From positions 124,001 to 188,000 of the forward strand of contig NZ_CP025017.1 in the NCBI RefSeq assembly GCF_002953715.1: a DNA stretch of 64,000 bases, in the 5' to 3' direction. The DNA comes from Rhizobium leguminosarum. Its GTDB lineage: Bacteria > Pseudomonadota > Alphaproteobacteria > Rhizobiales > Rhizobiaceae. The notes under the pieces are model-generated. The model saw nothing but the letters and a program-made list of their open reading frames with translations, was not told the DNA's origin and searched no databases. This document shows, piece by piece, positions 50,964 through 59,127 of this stretch (its first letter is position 1; every line of letters starts with the position of its first letter). The translations under genes and the position numbers were made by a program.

Positions 50964-52967
50964 ATGACCTCGCGCGGCTTCACCACCATCGAGAATGAAT
51001 GGATTATACTGAAGGATGGGACGCGGCTTGCCGCGCGCATCTGGATGCCGGATGGTGCGGAGAAAGATCCCGTTCCCGCCGTCTTCGAATTCCTGCCCTA
51101 TCGCAAGCGGGATGGAACCAGCCTCAGGGATGAGTCGACCTACCCGGTATTCGCGGCCGCAGGCATTGCCGGCGTGCGCGTCGACATCCGCGGATCCGGA
51201 GAATCCGACGGCGTCATCGACGGCGAATATACCGAATGCGAGCTTGCCAATGCCTGCGAGCTGATCGCCTGGATTGCCGCGCAGCCATGGTCGAACGGCG
51301 CGGTTGGCATGATGGGCATCTCCTGGGGCGGCTTCAACAGCCTGCAGGTCGCAGCATTGCGCCCGCCGGCGCTGAAGGCCGTCATATCGATCGCCTCGAC
51401 CGTCGACCGCTACAATGACGACATCCACTACAAGAACGGCTGCCATCTCTCCGCCCAGCTCTCATGGGCCGCAACGATGCTCGGTTACCAGTCGCGCCCG
51501 CCCGACCCCGCACTCATCGGCGAACGCTGGAAGGAAATGTGGCTGGAACGCCTGGCAGGCGAACCCTTCTTCATGGAGGAGTGGCTGGCCCATCAGCGGC
51601 GCGATGACTTCTGGCGTCATGGCTCGATCTCAGAGGATTTTTCGAGCGTGGAGATCCCGACGCTGGTGATTGCCGGCTGGGCCGACGGCTACCGCAACAC
51701 GCCGTTGATGGCGGTCGAAGGCCTGGGCGACAAGGCCAAGGCGCTGATCGGCCCCTGGGTCCACAAATATCCGCACTTCGCCTGGCCGAAGCCGCGCACC
51801 GATTTTCATGGCGAGGCGATCGCCTGGTGGAACAAATGGCTACGGGGCGAGGATAACGGCATCGACGGCTTGCCGCAGGCTCGCGCCTATATTCTCGATG
51901 CCGTCCGCCCTGCCCCGCGACGTGACAGCGATCCGGGCTTCTGGGTCGCCAAGGACGTCTGGTCGCCGCCACAGATGCAGTGCTTCTATGTCGAGCAGTT
52001 CGGCAAGCTGACGGAAGGCATGCCGATCCCGCACGCGCCCGAACATTCCGTCTATCTCCGCTCTCCGCTCGACACCGGGACGGCATCCGGTGAATATTTC
52101 ACGCTGAAGCCCGACGCCGAAATGGCGATCGATCAGCGCTCGGACGATGCCGGCTCGCTGGTCTTCGATACGATGCCGCTTGCTGGCGATTACGACTATC
52201 TCGGCCGGCCCGTGCTCACGCTTGCGCTGCGCTCTCGGGCGGCGGGCGGAAATCTCTGCGCCCGGCTCATCGATGCCCATCCGGATGGCACGGCAACACG
52301 TGTCGCCTTCGGCGTCGTCAATCTCACTCACCGGGACGGCAATGCAGATCCCAAGCCGCTGACACCAGGCGAGAAGGTGTCGATCCGGCTCGTGCTCGAT
52401 GCCTGCGGTTATCGCTTCCGCAAGGGGCATCGCATCCGCCTTTCGCTTTCTACCGCATATTGGCCGATGATCCTGCCGCCGCCTGATGACGAAGGCATCG
52501 AGGTCGATATCGCGGCACTCGGCCTGGGACTGCCGATGCTCGGCGAGCACCAGCGGATCGACATCAAGGAACCGGCCAATCCCGATCCGCTGCCGAAATA
52601 CATCGAGCATGCGGCGGCCGCGACGAAGCGGCAGGTCGTCCGCGACCTCTCGGCCAACCGGACGGAGTATCACATCCACGAGGATACCGGGCTCGCCGAA
52701 CACCCTGAGACAGGTCTCTCGACCCGGCAATTGCGGGAGGAGGTCTGGTCGATTTCACCCGATAATCCGCTGTCGATGACCGGGGCATCGACCTGGACCT
52801 GCGACATGCGCCGCCCCGGCTGGTTCATCCGCACGGTGGCGACCGCGCGCATTGCCTGCACCCGGAGCGACTGGATCATCAGCGCTGTCGTCACCGCTTT
52901 CGAGGACGACGTGCAGATCTTCGAAAAGGTCTTCGCGGAAAAACGGATCGCGCGCGACCTGATGTGA
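50964..52967 (+). CDS. CocE/NonD family hydrolase (X-Pro dipeptidyl-peptidase S15-like)
   Basis: Protein of 667 residues from ATG at 50964, 7 bp after AAGGA. Residues about 15-310 are the alpha/beta hydrolase: PAVFEFLPYRKRDG, the nucleophile motif MGISWGGFNSLQ (Ser near 123), an Asp near GWADGYRNT and a His in IGPWVHKYPH. A helical cap and a C-terminal beta-sandwich (LALRSRAAGGNLCARLIDAHPDG, FRKGHRIRLSLSTAYWP) follow, as in cocaine esterase and acylase relatives. It hydrolyses an ester or amide bond in the cytoplasm. Encoded right after the importer, it probably releases the quaternary amine from an imported conjugate. Confidence 0.85.
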   Translation: MTSRGFTTIENEWIILKDGTRLAARIWMPDGAEKDPVPAVFEFLPYRKRDGTSLRDESTYPVFAAAGIAGVRVDIRGSGESDGVIDGEYTECELANACELIAWIAAQPWSNGAVGMMGISWGGFNSLQVAALRPPALKAVISIASTVDRYNDDIHYKNGCHLSAQLSWAATMLGYQSRPPDPALIGERWKEMWLERLAGEPFFMEEWLAHQRRDDFWRHGSISEDFSSVEIPTLVIAGWADGYRNTPLMAVEGLGDKAKALIGPWVHKYPHFAWPKPRTDFHGEAIAWWNKWLRGEDNGIDGLPQARAYILDAVRPAPRRDSDPGFWVAKDVWSPPQMQCFYVEQFGKLTEGMPIPHAPEHSVYLRSPLDTGTASGEYFTLKPDAEMAIDQRSDDAGSLVFDTMPLAGDYDYLGRPVLTLALRSRAAGGNLCARLIDAHPDGTATRVAFGVVNLTHRDGNADPKPLTPGEKVSIRLVLDACGYRFRKGHRIRLSLSTAYWPMILPPPDDEGIEVDIAALGLGLPMLGEHQRIDIKEPANPDPLPKYIEHAAAATKRQVVRDLSANRTEYHIHEDTGLAEHPETGLSTRQLREEVWSISPDNPLSMTGASTWTCDMRRPGWFIRTVATARIACTRSDWIISAVVTAFEDDVQIFEKVFAEKRIARDLM

Positions 52968-52970
52968 TCG

Positions 52971-53882
52971 TCAGGCCGCCACAAAACGCTTTATGGCTTC
53001 GCAGACGGCGCGGAAGCCGTCGCGTGCGCCATCGCTCATGTGACGGGCGCGCAGCCAGGCATGCACCATCTGCGGCTCCTCCCGGAACCAGACGTCGACG
53101 CCCTCCGCGGTGAGCCGGGCGGCATAGTGCCGGCCCTCGTCCCGAAGCGGATCGAAATGCGCGACCGTGATGAAGGCCGGCGGCAGTCCGGCAAGTGAAG
53201 CTGCATGCAGCGGCTCGGCGATCTCATTGCCTGCCGGTGCCTGCAGGATCTCGCGGTAATAGGCGACATCCGCCGTCGTCAGGCCCGGCGCCGCGGCCAT
53301 TTCGACGTAAGAGCCTGCGGCAAGGTCACCGCCCAGCGCCGGATAGATCAGGACTTGGCCGACGACGCCGGACAGACCTTCGTCGCGCGCCCGCAATGCA
53401 AGGCCCGCCGCAAGATTGGCCCCGGCGCTGTCGCCGATGAGCACGACCTTGCTGTTGGCGGAAAGCAGATGCTTCAACACGGTAAAGCCGTCATCCGTCT
53501 GCGCCGGCCAGCGATATTCAGGGGCCAGCCGGTAATCGACCGAAACGAGTTCCGCGCCGGCAAAATCGGCAATCTCGGCGCAGATGGCATGATGGCTCTC
53601 GAGCGAACCGACAACGAAGCCGCCGCCATGAAGATAGAGCAGAATGGTGCGCGTGCTAATTTTCCGCGGACGGTAGCGCCGGATCGGTATGCGCTGAAGC
53701 ATGCCGTCCGCAAAGATCATCTCCGGGGGCAGCGGGCGGTCAAAGCGCGCGCAAAGAGCGTCGTACCAATGTCGCTGCTGTTCGATCGATGCTCGAACGG
53801 CGTCTGGCGGATAGAAGGAATCGCAAATCGCCAGAAACTGCAGGATGCCCCTTTCAGTGGGGGCAGGCGGTTGAGCGGACAT
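52971..53882 (-). CDS. Alpha/beta hydrolase, hormone-sensitive lipase family esterase
   Basis: Protein of 303 residues from ATG at 53882 after AGGACC. The oxyanion motif YLHGGGFVVGS, nucleophile GDSAGANLAAG, acid in HFDPLRDEG and His in MVHAWLRAR are complete, defining the HSL (type IV) esterases. It acts on short-chain esters. It is convergent with the CocE-type gene, only 3 bp away, and may serve the same catabolic block, although this is inference from position only. Confidence 0.87.
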   Translation of the reverse strand: MSAQPPAPTERGILQFLAICDSFYPPDAVRASIEQQRHWYDALCARFDRPLPPEMIFADGMLQRIPIRRYRPRKISTRTILLYLHGGGFVVGSLESHHAICAEIADFAGAELVSVDYRLAPEYRWPAQTDDGFTVLKHLLSANSKVVLIGDSAGANLAAGLALRARDEGLSGVVGQVLIYPALGGDLAAGSYVEMAAAPGLTTADVAYYREILQAPAGNEIAEPLHAASLAGLPPAFITVAHFDPLRDEGRHYAARLTAEGVDVWFREEPQMVHAWLRARHMSDGARDGFRAVCEAIKRFVAA

Positions 53883-54107
53883 GGAGGTCCTTTCGCGATT
53901 TGGGACATGACAGATCATGTCCCTGGCCGACTTTGTCCTCATCATGCGCCTTCGTTACGGGGACGACCTGTCTGGTCGCGACCCGTGAATGTCGCGCCAA
54001 CTCAAAATTCCCGATAATTTTTTCGCCATCGACCCAAGGAAAGCCATCCGAGAAACGTCTCAATCTGGAAATAGCATCTTGCTTGGTAGCATGGGGTAGG
54101 TGCGGAA

Positions 54108-54632
54108 TTGGACGCGGAGCTCATAGAACGAGCGCAGGGCGGTGACCGGGAGGCCTTTGGGCAACTGGTCTCGCGCCATTATGATTTCGTCCATGCGACG
54201 GCGTGGCGGTGGTCTGGCAGTTCCACGGATGCCGACGACATCGCCCAGGAGGTCTGCGTCAAGCTCGGCGCGGCGATCCGCAGCTTTCGCGGCGCCAGCC
54301 GCTTCAGGACATGGCTCTATACGCTGACGCTCAACGCCGCCCGCGACCATAGACGCAAGCTTGCACGAGAGGAGCAGACATTCCGCGCCTACGCCGCCGA
54401 ACCGCAGCCCGATGCGCCGGCCGGAAGTGACGACGAGCTATCGAGCGAATTATGGGCAGCCGTGCGCGCCTTGCCGGAAAGGCAATGCGACGCCGTGCTG
54501 CTCGTTTACGGCGAAGGTCTCAGCCATTCGGCGGCCGCTGATATCATGGGCTGCTCGGAGGCGACCGTGTCCTGGCAGGTCCATGAGGCGCGCAAGAGGC
54601 TGAAGGCCGTGCTCGGCAAGGAAGAGGTATGA
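54108..54632 (+). CDS. ECF-type RNA polymerase sigma factor
   Basis: Protein of 174 residues with a TTG start preceded by a weak GGGTAGG. Region 2 contains DADDIAQEVCVKLGAAIRSFRGASRFRTWLYTLTLNAARDHRR, and region 4 contains LPERQCDAVLLVYGEGLSHSAAADIMGCSEATVSWQVHEARKRLK. Both are typical of extracytoplasmic-function sigma factors. It overlaps the VWA protein gene by 4 bp (ATGA), which points to that protein as its regulator or effector. Confidence 0.9.
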   Translation: MDAELIERAQGGDREAFGQLVSRHYDFVHATAWRWSGSSTDADDIAQEVCVKLGAAIRSFRGASRFRTWLYTLTLNAARDHRRKLAREEQTFRAYAAEPQPDAPAGSDDELSSELWAAVRALPERQCDAVLLVYGEGLSHSAAADIMGCSEATVSWQVHEARKRLKAVLGKEEV

Positions 54633-56749
54633 CCGTGGACAAGGAACTCGAAAAGCTCTCCCGCCTGACACCGCCGGCATCGACGCCGGAGGCCCGCGCG
54701 CAGGCGCTTACTGCCGCGATGCAGGCCTTCGACACCGCGGAAAATAATGCGCCGGCGCCCCAAGGAAATGCAAAAGGCGGGCGTCAAAGCTCCATCATCA
54801 ACTGGATATGGAGCCCTGCCATGAACAAGAAATTCCTCGCCGGTTCAGCCCTTGCGACGCTGCTCGTCATTCCCGCCGCCGGTTATCTCGCGATCGAGCT
54901 GACCCGCAACGGATTGCCGATCGTCGACCAGACTGAGATCGCCGGCAATCTTTCGAAAAGTGAGGCGTCGAAACAACCGGCTGCAACCGCCGGTCAGCCG
55001 GTTGCGGTCTCGCCGCAAATACCGGCCGGGAACGACAGCCTGGCTGAGCAATCTGTTGCTGTCGCGCAAGCGCTGCAGGACAAGGAGGCACCGGCCCTCG
55101 CGAAACCCGATGCGTCGCAGACATCCGAATTCGATGCCAGCGCCGCCCTCACGAACAAGCCGGAGGGTTCTGCCGCGGCACTCGGGGCGGCCAAACGCGC
55201 TGCGCCGGCCGCTCCCGGCATCGTCCCCCAGCAGCAGTTGACCGAACCGATGGCCGCCATCGCCCCCTCGCCTGCGCCACCTGCGGAGGCGCGCGTCCAG
55301 ATGCAGCTCGATCCCAGTCGCGAGCGGTTTGCCAGTGCCGCTGCAAATCCGATCAAGAGCGTCGCGACGGATCCGGTTTCGACCTTCTCCGCCGACGTCG
55401 ACAGCGCGTCCTATTCCTTCGTTCGCCGCTCTTTGACGGGCGGGGCAATGCCCGATCCGCAATCGGTTCGCGTCGAGGAGATGATCAATTATTTTCCCTA
55501 TGATTGGCCGGGTCCTGATAAGGCCGACCAGCCTTTCAAGGCGACTGTGACGGTGATACCGACGCCCTGGAACCACGACACGGAATTGATGCATGTGGCG
55601 ATCAAGGGCTATGACATCGCGCCGGCGACTACGCCGCATGCCAATCTGGTCTTCCTGATCGACGTGTCGGGCTCGATGGACGAGCCGGACAAACTGCCGC
55701 TGCTGAAGAGCGCCTTTCGGCTGCTGGTCAACAAGCTGAAACCCGACGATACCGTCTCGATCGTCACTTATGCCGGCAATGCCGGCACCGTTCTGGCGCC
55801 GACACGCGTGGCGGAGAAATCGAAGATCCTGTCGGCGATCGACAGGCTGGAGCCCGGCGGCTCGACCGGCGGCGCCGAAGGCATCGAGGCGGCCTACGAT
55901 CTTGCCAAGCAGGGCTTCGTCAAGGACGGCGTCAACCGGGTGATGCTGGCGACGGACGGCGACTTCAATGTCGGCCCGTCGAGCGACGAGGATTTGAAGC
56001 GCATCATCGAGGAAAGGCGCAAGGACGGCATCTTCCTCACCGTTCTCGGTTTCGGACGGGGCAATCTCAACGATTCCCTGATGCAGACGCTCGCCCAGAA
56101 CGGCAATGGCAGCGCCGCCTATATCGACACCTTGGCCGAGGCGCAGAAGACGCTGGTCGAAGAGGCCGGATCGACGCTGTTTCCGATCGCCAGCGACGTC
56201 AAATTCCAGGTCGAGTTCAACCCGGAACGGATCGCCGAATACCGGCTGATCGGTTACGAGACGCGGGCGCTGAAGCGCGAGGATTTCAACAATGACCGTG
56301 TCGATGCCGGCGATATCGGCTCCGGCCATAGCGTCACGGCGATTTACGAAATTACGCCCAAGGGAAGTCCCGCGGTGATGAATGACGACCTGCGGTACGG
56401 CGCAGCGGATCAGGTGCCGGCCGAGGCCTCCGACAGCGCCCAACAAGGCGAGCTTGCCTTCGTCAAGATGCGCTACAAGCGGCTGGGCGAGGACAAGAGC
56501 GCCCTCATCACCACGCCTGTCAGCGAGGGCAACGCGGTCGCCACCGTCGATGCCGCGCCGCAGGATGTCCGCTTCTCGGTAGCCGTCGCAGCCTTTGGCC
56601 AGAAACTCAGCCATGTGGCAGCCGTCGACGCCTATTCCTATCAGGCGATCGCCGATCTCGCTGCCACATCGCGAGGGGCGGATGCCTTCGGTTACAGGTC
56701 GGATTTCCTCGGTCTGGTTCGGCTGGCGGACGGCCTCAGTCAACGATGA
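54629..56749 (+). CDS. VWA domain membrane protein (YfbK-like) with short anti-sigma-like N-terminus
   Basis: Protein of 706 residues. The first 60 residues are cytoplasmic and hydrophilic, a single membrane helix covers about 67-90, and an Ala/Pro-rich linker runs to about 245. The YfbK-type N-terminal domain (VSTFSADVDSASYSFVRRSLTGGAMP, EEMINYFPYDWP) comes next, then the von Willebrand A domain with an intact MIDAS (FLIDVSGSMDEPDKL, near 345) and a C-terminal DUF3520-like part. The layout resembles an anti-sigma factor: ECF gene overlapping a single-pass protein whose cytoplasmic tail could bind sigma. No ZAS zinc motif was seen in the tail. Confidence 0.85.
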   Translation: MTVDKELEKLSRLTPPASTPEARAQALTAAMQAFDTAENNAPAPQGNAKGGRQSSIINWIWSPAMNKKFLAGSALATLLVIPAAGYLAIELTRNGLPIVDQTEIAGNLSKSEASKQPAATAGQPVAVSPQIPAGNDSLAEQSVAVAQALQDKEAPALAKPDASQTSEFDASAALTNKPEGSAAALGAAKRAAPAAPGIVPQQQLTEPMAAIAPSPAPPAEARVQMQLDPSRERFASAAANPIKSVATDPVSTFSADVDSASYSFVRRSLTGGAMPDPQSVRVEEMINYFPYDWPGPDKADQPFKATVTVIPTPWNHDTELMHVAIKGYDIAPATTPHANLVFLIDVSGSMDEPDKLPLLKSAFRLLVNKLKPDDTVSIVTYAGNAGTVLAPTRVAEKSKILSAIDRLEPGGSTGGAEGIEAAYDLAKQGFVKDGVNRVMLATDGDFNVGPSSDEDLKRIIEERRKDGIFLTVLGFGRGNLNDSLMQTLAQNGNGSAAYIDTLAEAQKTLVEEAGSTLFPIASDVKFQVEFNPERIAEYRLIGYETRALKREDFNNDRVDAGDIGSGHSVTAIYEITPKGSPAVMNDDLRYGAADQVPAEASDSAQQGELAFVKMRYKRLGEDKSALITTPVSEGNAVATVDAAPQDVRFSVAVAAFGQKLSHVAAVDAYSYQAIADLAATSRGADAFGYRSDFLGLVRLADGLSQR

Positions 56750-56777
56750 GGCAAGAGGCACAAAACTGTACCAAACA

Positions 56778-56804
56778 AGAGGCCGTCCCAAAAGGGCGGC
56801 CTCT
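56778..56804. terminator. Bidirectional terminator between VWA and lactonase genes
   Basis: AGAGGCCG (56778-56785) pairs with CGGCCTCT (56797-56804), continuing inward as CCC/GGG around AAAA with one bulged T. On the minus strand the stem is followed by a T-rich TTGTTT, so it best serves the minus-strand lactonase gene. Confidence 0.65.
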
Positions 56805-56813
56805 GCTGAATGA

Positions 56814-57740
56814 TCATCCCGGTCTCGATCCGTTGGCGGTGAGATAAACAGCGTAGAGAGACGTGCTTGCAGTGATGAAGAGACGGTTCAGTTTCTCGCC
56901 GCCGAAAGCAACGTTGGAGACGCCCTCAGGAATATGGATCTTGCCGATCAAAGTACCATCCGGATCATAGGCGTGCACACCGTCGCCGGCGCTCGTCCAT
57001 ATCCTGCCTTTCCGGTCCACACGAAAACCATCGAACAGACCTGCGGTACATTCCGCGAAAACGCCGAGATCGGTCAGCCTCCCCTCATTCGAGACTGCGA
57101 GCTTTCTGATATGACGCGGACCGCCGGGCAGATGCGTTGCCCCCGTGTCGGCAACGTAGAGCAGCGTCTCATCCGGGGAAAAGGCCAGTCCGTTCGGCTT
57201 GACGAAATCGGACGTCACCTGATCGGTCGTGCCTGTTGCCGGATCATGCCGGTAGACATGGCATCCGCCGATTTCCGCCTCGCCGTAGTCGCCCTCGTAG
57301 TCGTGGAGGATGCCGTAGCTCGGGTCGGTAAACCAGACGGTTCCATCGGACTTGACGGTGACGTCATTTGGAGAATTGAGCCGCTTGCCTGCAATTCGAT
57401 CGGTCAGAACGGTGATCGTGCCGTCGAATTCGGTTCGTGTGACACGGCGCGTCAGATGCTCGCAGGTGATGAGCCGTCCCTGATTATCGACAGTGTTGCC
57501 GTTCGAGTTGTTGCTGGGTGCGCGGAATACCGATGTATGCCCGCTGGTATCGTCGTAACGCATCATCCGGTTGTTGGGGATATCCGAGAAAACCAGATAC
57601 CGCCCGGCGGCAAACCAGGCCGGCCCCTCCAGCCAGCGCCCACCCGTCCAAAGCCGCTCGACGCGAGCGTGACCCACGAAGCAGCTTTCAAAGCGCGAGT
57701 CGAGAACCTCAAACCCTGTACCGTCAATTTGCCCGAACAT
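56814..57740 (-). CDS. SMP-30/gluconolactonase family protein
   Basis: Protein of 308 residues from ATG at 57740 after GAGGAG. It is a six-bladed beta-propeller lactonase: LEGPAWFAAGRYLVFSDIPNNRMMRYD (metal Glu), SNGNTVDNQGRLITCEH, LNSPNDVTVKSDGTVWFTDPSYGI (metal Asn) and VADTGATH. Such enzymes hydrolyse glucono-delta-lactone or other sugar lactones to aldonates. A LacI-type operator lies 22 bp upstream and the divergent gene is the LacI regulator, so it is part of the gluconate/idonate regulon, producing the aldonate used by the downstream enzymes. Confidence 0.88.
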   Translation of the reverse strand: MFGQIDGTGFEVLDSRFESCFVGHARVERLWTGGRWLEGPAWFAAGRYLVFSDIPNNRMMRYDDTSGHTSVFRAPSNNSNGNTVDNQGRLITCEHLTRRVTRTEFDGTITVLTDRIAGKRLNSPNDVTVKSDGTVWFTDPSYGILHDYEGDYGEAEIGGCHVYRHDPATGTTDQVTSDFVKPNGLAFSPDETLLYVADTGATHLPGGPRHIRKLAVSNEGRLTDLGVFAECTAGLFDGFRVDRKGRIWTSAGDGVHAYDPDGTLIGKIHIPEGVSNVAFGGEKLNRLFITASTSLYAVYLTANGSRPG

Positions 57741-57761
57741 GATGCTCCTCCGTATCATCAA

Positions 57762-57777
57762 TTGTTATCGATATCAT
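57762..57777. promoter_or_regulatory. LacI-type operator, lactonase promoter
   Basis: TTGTTATCGATATCAT agrees at 14 of 16 positions with the perfect palindrome ATGTTATCGATAACAT found at 61144 and 63521. It lies 22 bp before the lactonase start, in the gap shared with the LacI-family gene. Confidence 0.68.
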
Positions 57778-57877
57778 ATAGTCGTGTTTTGAGGCCGTCG
57801 TACAGGCATTCATACGCCGAGAATCTTGGTTTTTCGACTTCGGAATGGTACATCCCTGCAATAAAATCGATTGTGCG

Positions 57878-57893
57878 ATGATAGCGATAACTT
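57878..57893. promoter_or_regulatory. Weak LacI-type operator near the regulator gene
   Basis: ATGATAGCGATAACTT agrees at 13 of 16 positions with ATGTTATCGATAACAT, 51 bp before the regulator start. It could mediate autoregulation or looping with the site at 57762-57777. Confidence 0.45.
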
Positions 57894-57943
57894 TATCGTG
57901 TGTTGAATTGCCCAACTCGGAAGCTTTGTGAAAGCGGAGACCA

Positions 57944-59020
57944 GTGAAAAACGAGGATGAGCCGAAAGACAAGCGTCTCAAGCCGGGAGACGCTCAAAAG
58001 CTGACGATGGCGGAGGTCGCCAAATATGTCGGCGTATCTGCCATGACCGTTTCGCGTGCCTTTCGCCAGGATGCGAGCGTTTCCGAGGAGACCCGGAAGC
58101 GTATCATGGAAGCCGTCGATGCGCTCGGCTATGTGCTCGATCTGTCGGCCGGCAGTCTTTCGTCGCGGCGGAGCGGCTTCATCGCCGCCCTGGTGCCCTC
58201 GATCAACAATTCGAATTTTTCCGACACCGCGCGGGGCATTACCGATGCGCTGCAGAATACCGGCCTTCAACTCCTTCTCGGCTATACCGACTATTCGGCG
58301 GAGAAAGAGGAAGAACTGATCGAGGCGATGCTGCGCCGCCGCCCTGAAGGCATCATCCTGACCGGTGGTTCGCACACGGCGCGCGCGCGGCGCATGCTCG
58401 CAAAAGCCGGCATTCCCGTTGTCGAGACCTGGGAACTTCCGGAAGATCCGATCAATCAGGTCGTCGGCTTTTCCAACAGCGAGGCGATGGCCTTGCTGGT
58501 GCGGACACTTGCCGGCCAGGGATATCGGAAGTTCGGCTATATCGGCGGAACGACGGCGCGCGATACGCGCGGCAGCCAGCGGCGCAGTGGTTTCCAGAAA
58601 ACTGTCGAAGAACTCGGCCTCGGACCGGGACGGATGATTTCCTTCGGCGTCCCGCCTATCACGATGGAACAGGGTGGCCAGGCAATCGTCAGTCTGCTGG
58701 AGCGCTGGCCGGACACGGAAGTGGTTCTCTGCGTCTCCGACCTTTCCGCCTTTGGCGCCATCATGGAATGCACGCGTCGGGGAATGAAGGTTCCGCGGGA
58801 CATCGCCATTGCCGGTTTCGGCGATTACGAGATCTCGTCCATCTGTCATCCGCGCATCACCACCATCAATGTCGATTGTTATGGCATTGGTCGCCAGGCG
58901 GCCGCCCGTCTGCTGCATGCCCTGCAAAGTGGCGAGGCGACTGGCGATGAGATCACATTGACCGGTTATAAGGTTGTCTTGCGCGAAAGCACGGATCGCA
59001 ACGGCGCGCCGACCGCCTGA
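57944..59020 (+). CDS. LacI family transcriptional regulator (GntR/IdnR-like)
   Basis: Protein of 358 residues from GTG at 57944 after GCGGAGA. The DNA-binding helix-turn-helix is TMAEVAKYVGVSAMTVSRAFRQDASVSEETRKRI (residues about 22-55) with hinge ALGYVLDLSAGSLSSRRS. The effector domain follows (IAALVPSINNSNFSDTARGITDAL, GIPVVETWE). The subgroup with ETWEL and a VLDLSAG hinge includes gluconate/idonate regulators. It is flanked by lactonase and idonate/gluconate genes whose promoters share an ATCGAT-centred palindrome, so it is the presumed repressor relieved by gluconate, idonate or a keto derivative. Confidence 0.88.
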   Translation: MKNEDEPKDKRLKPGDAQKLTMAEVAKYVGVSAMTVSRAFRQDASVSEETRKRIMEAVDALGYVLDLSAGSLSSRRSGFIAALVPSINNSNFSDTARGITDALQNTGLQLLLGYTDYSAEKEEELIEAMLRRRPEGIILTGGSHTARARRMLAKAGIPVVETWELPEDPINQVVGFSNSEAMALLVRTLAGQGYRKFGYIGGTTARDTRGSQRRSGFQKTVEELGLGPGRMISFGVPPITMEQGGQAIVSLLERWPDTEVVLCVSDLSAFGAIMECTRRGMKVPRDIAIAGFGDYEISSICHPRITTINVDCYGIGRQAAARLLHALQSGEATGDEITLTGYKVVLRESTDRNGAPTA

Positions 59021-59024
59021 ATAC

Positions 59025-59123
59025 CACAGCGCCGCGCGTCCTTTCAGATGCGTGGCGCTGTAACACTTTGAATTAATATACAATTTTAGCCTTACATCGA
59101 TTCCGATTTAAAGAACTACGCAG
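59025..59123. repeat. Rhizobium intergenic repeat, second copy
   Basis: CACAGCGCCGCGCGTC (59025-59040) pairs with TGCGTGGCGCTGTAA (59048-59062). A decayed second module with CATCGATTCCGATTTAAAG lies at about 59095-59113, ending ACGCAG. These are the same modules as at 25649-25742 in reverse orientation. The element fills the gap between the convergent regulator and dehydrogenase genes. Confidence 0.7.
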
Positions 59124-59127
59124 TCGG

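Noticed and set aside
54845..56791. Open frame of 648 codons antisense to the VWA gene
   Set aside because: Same compositional artefact; no ribosome site, domain or hydrophobic pattern, whereas the plus-strand protein has clear VWA motifs.
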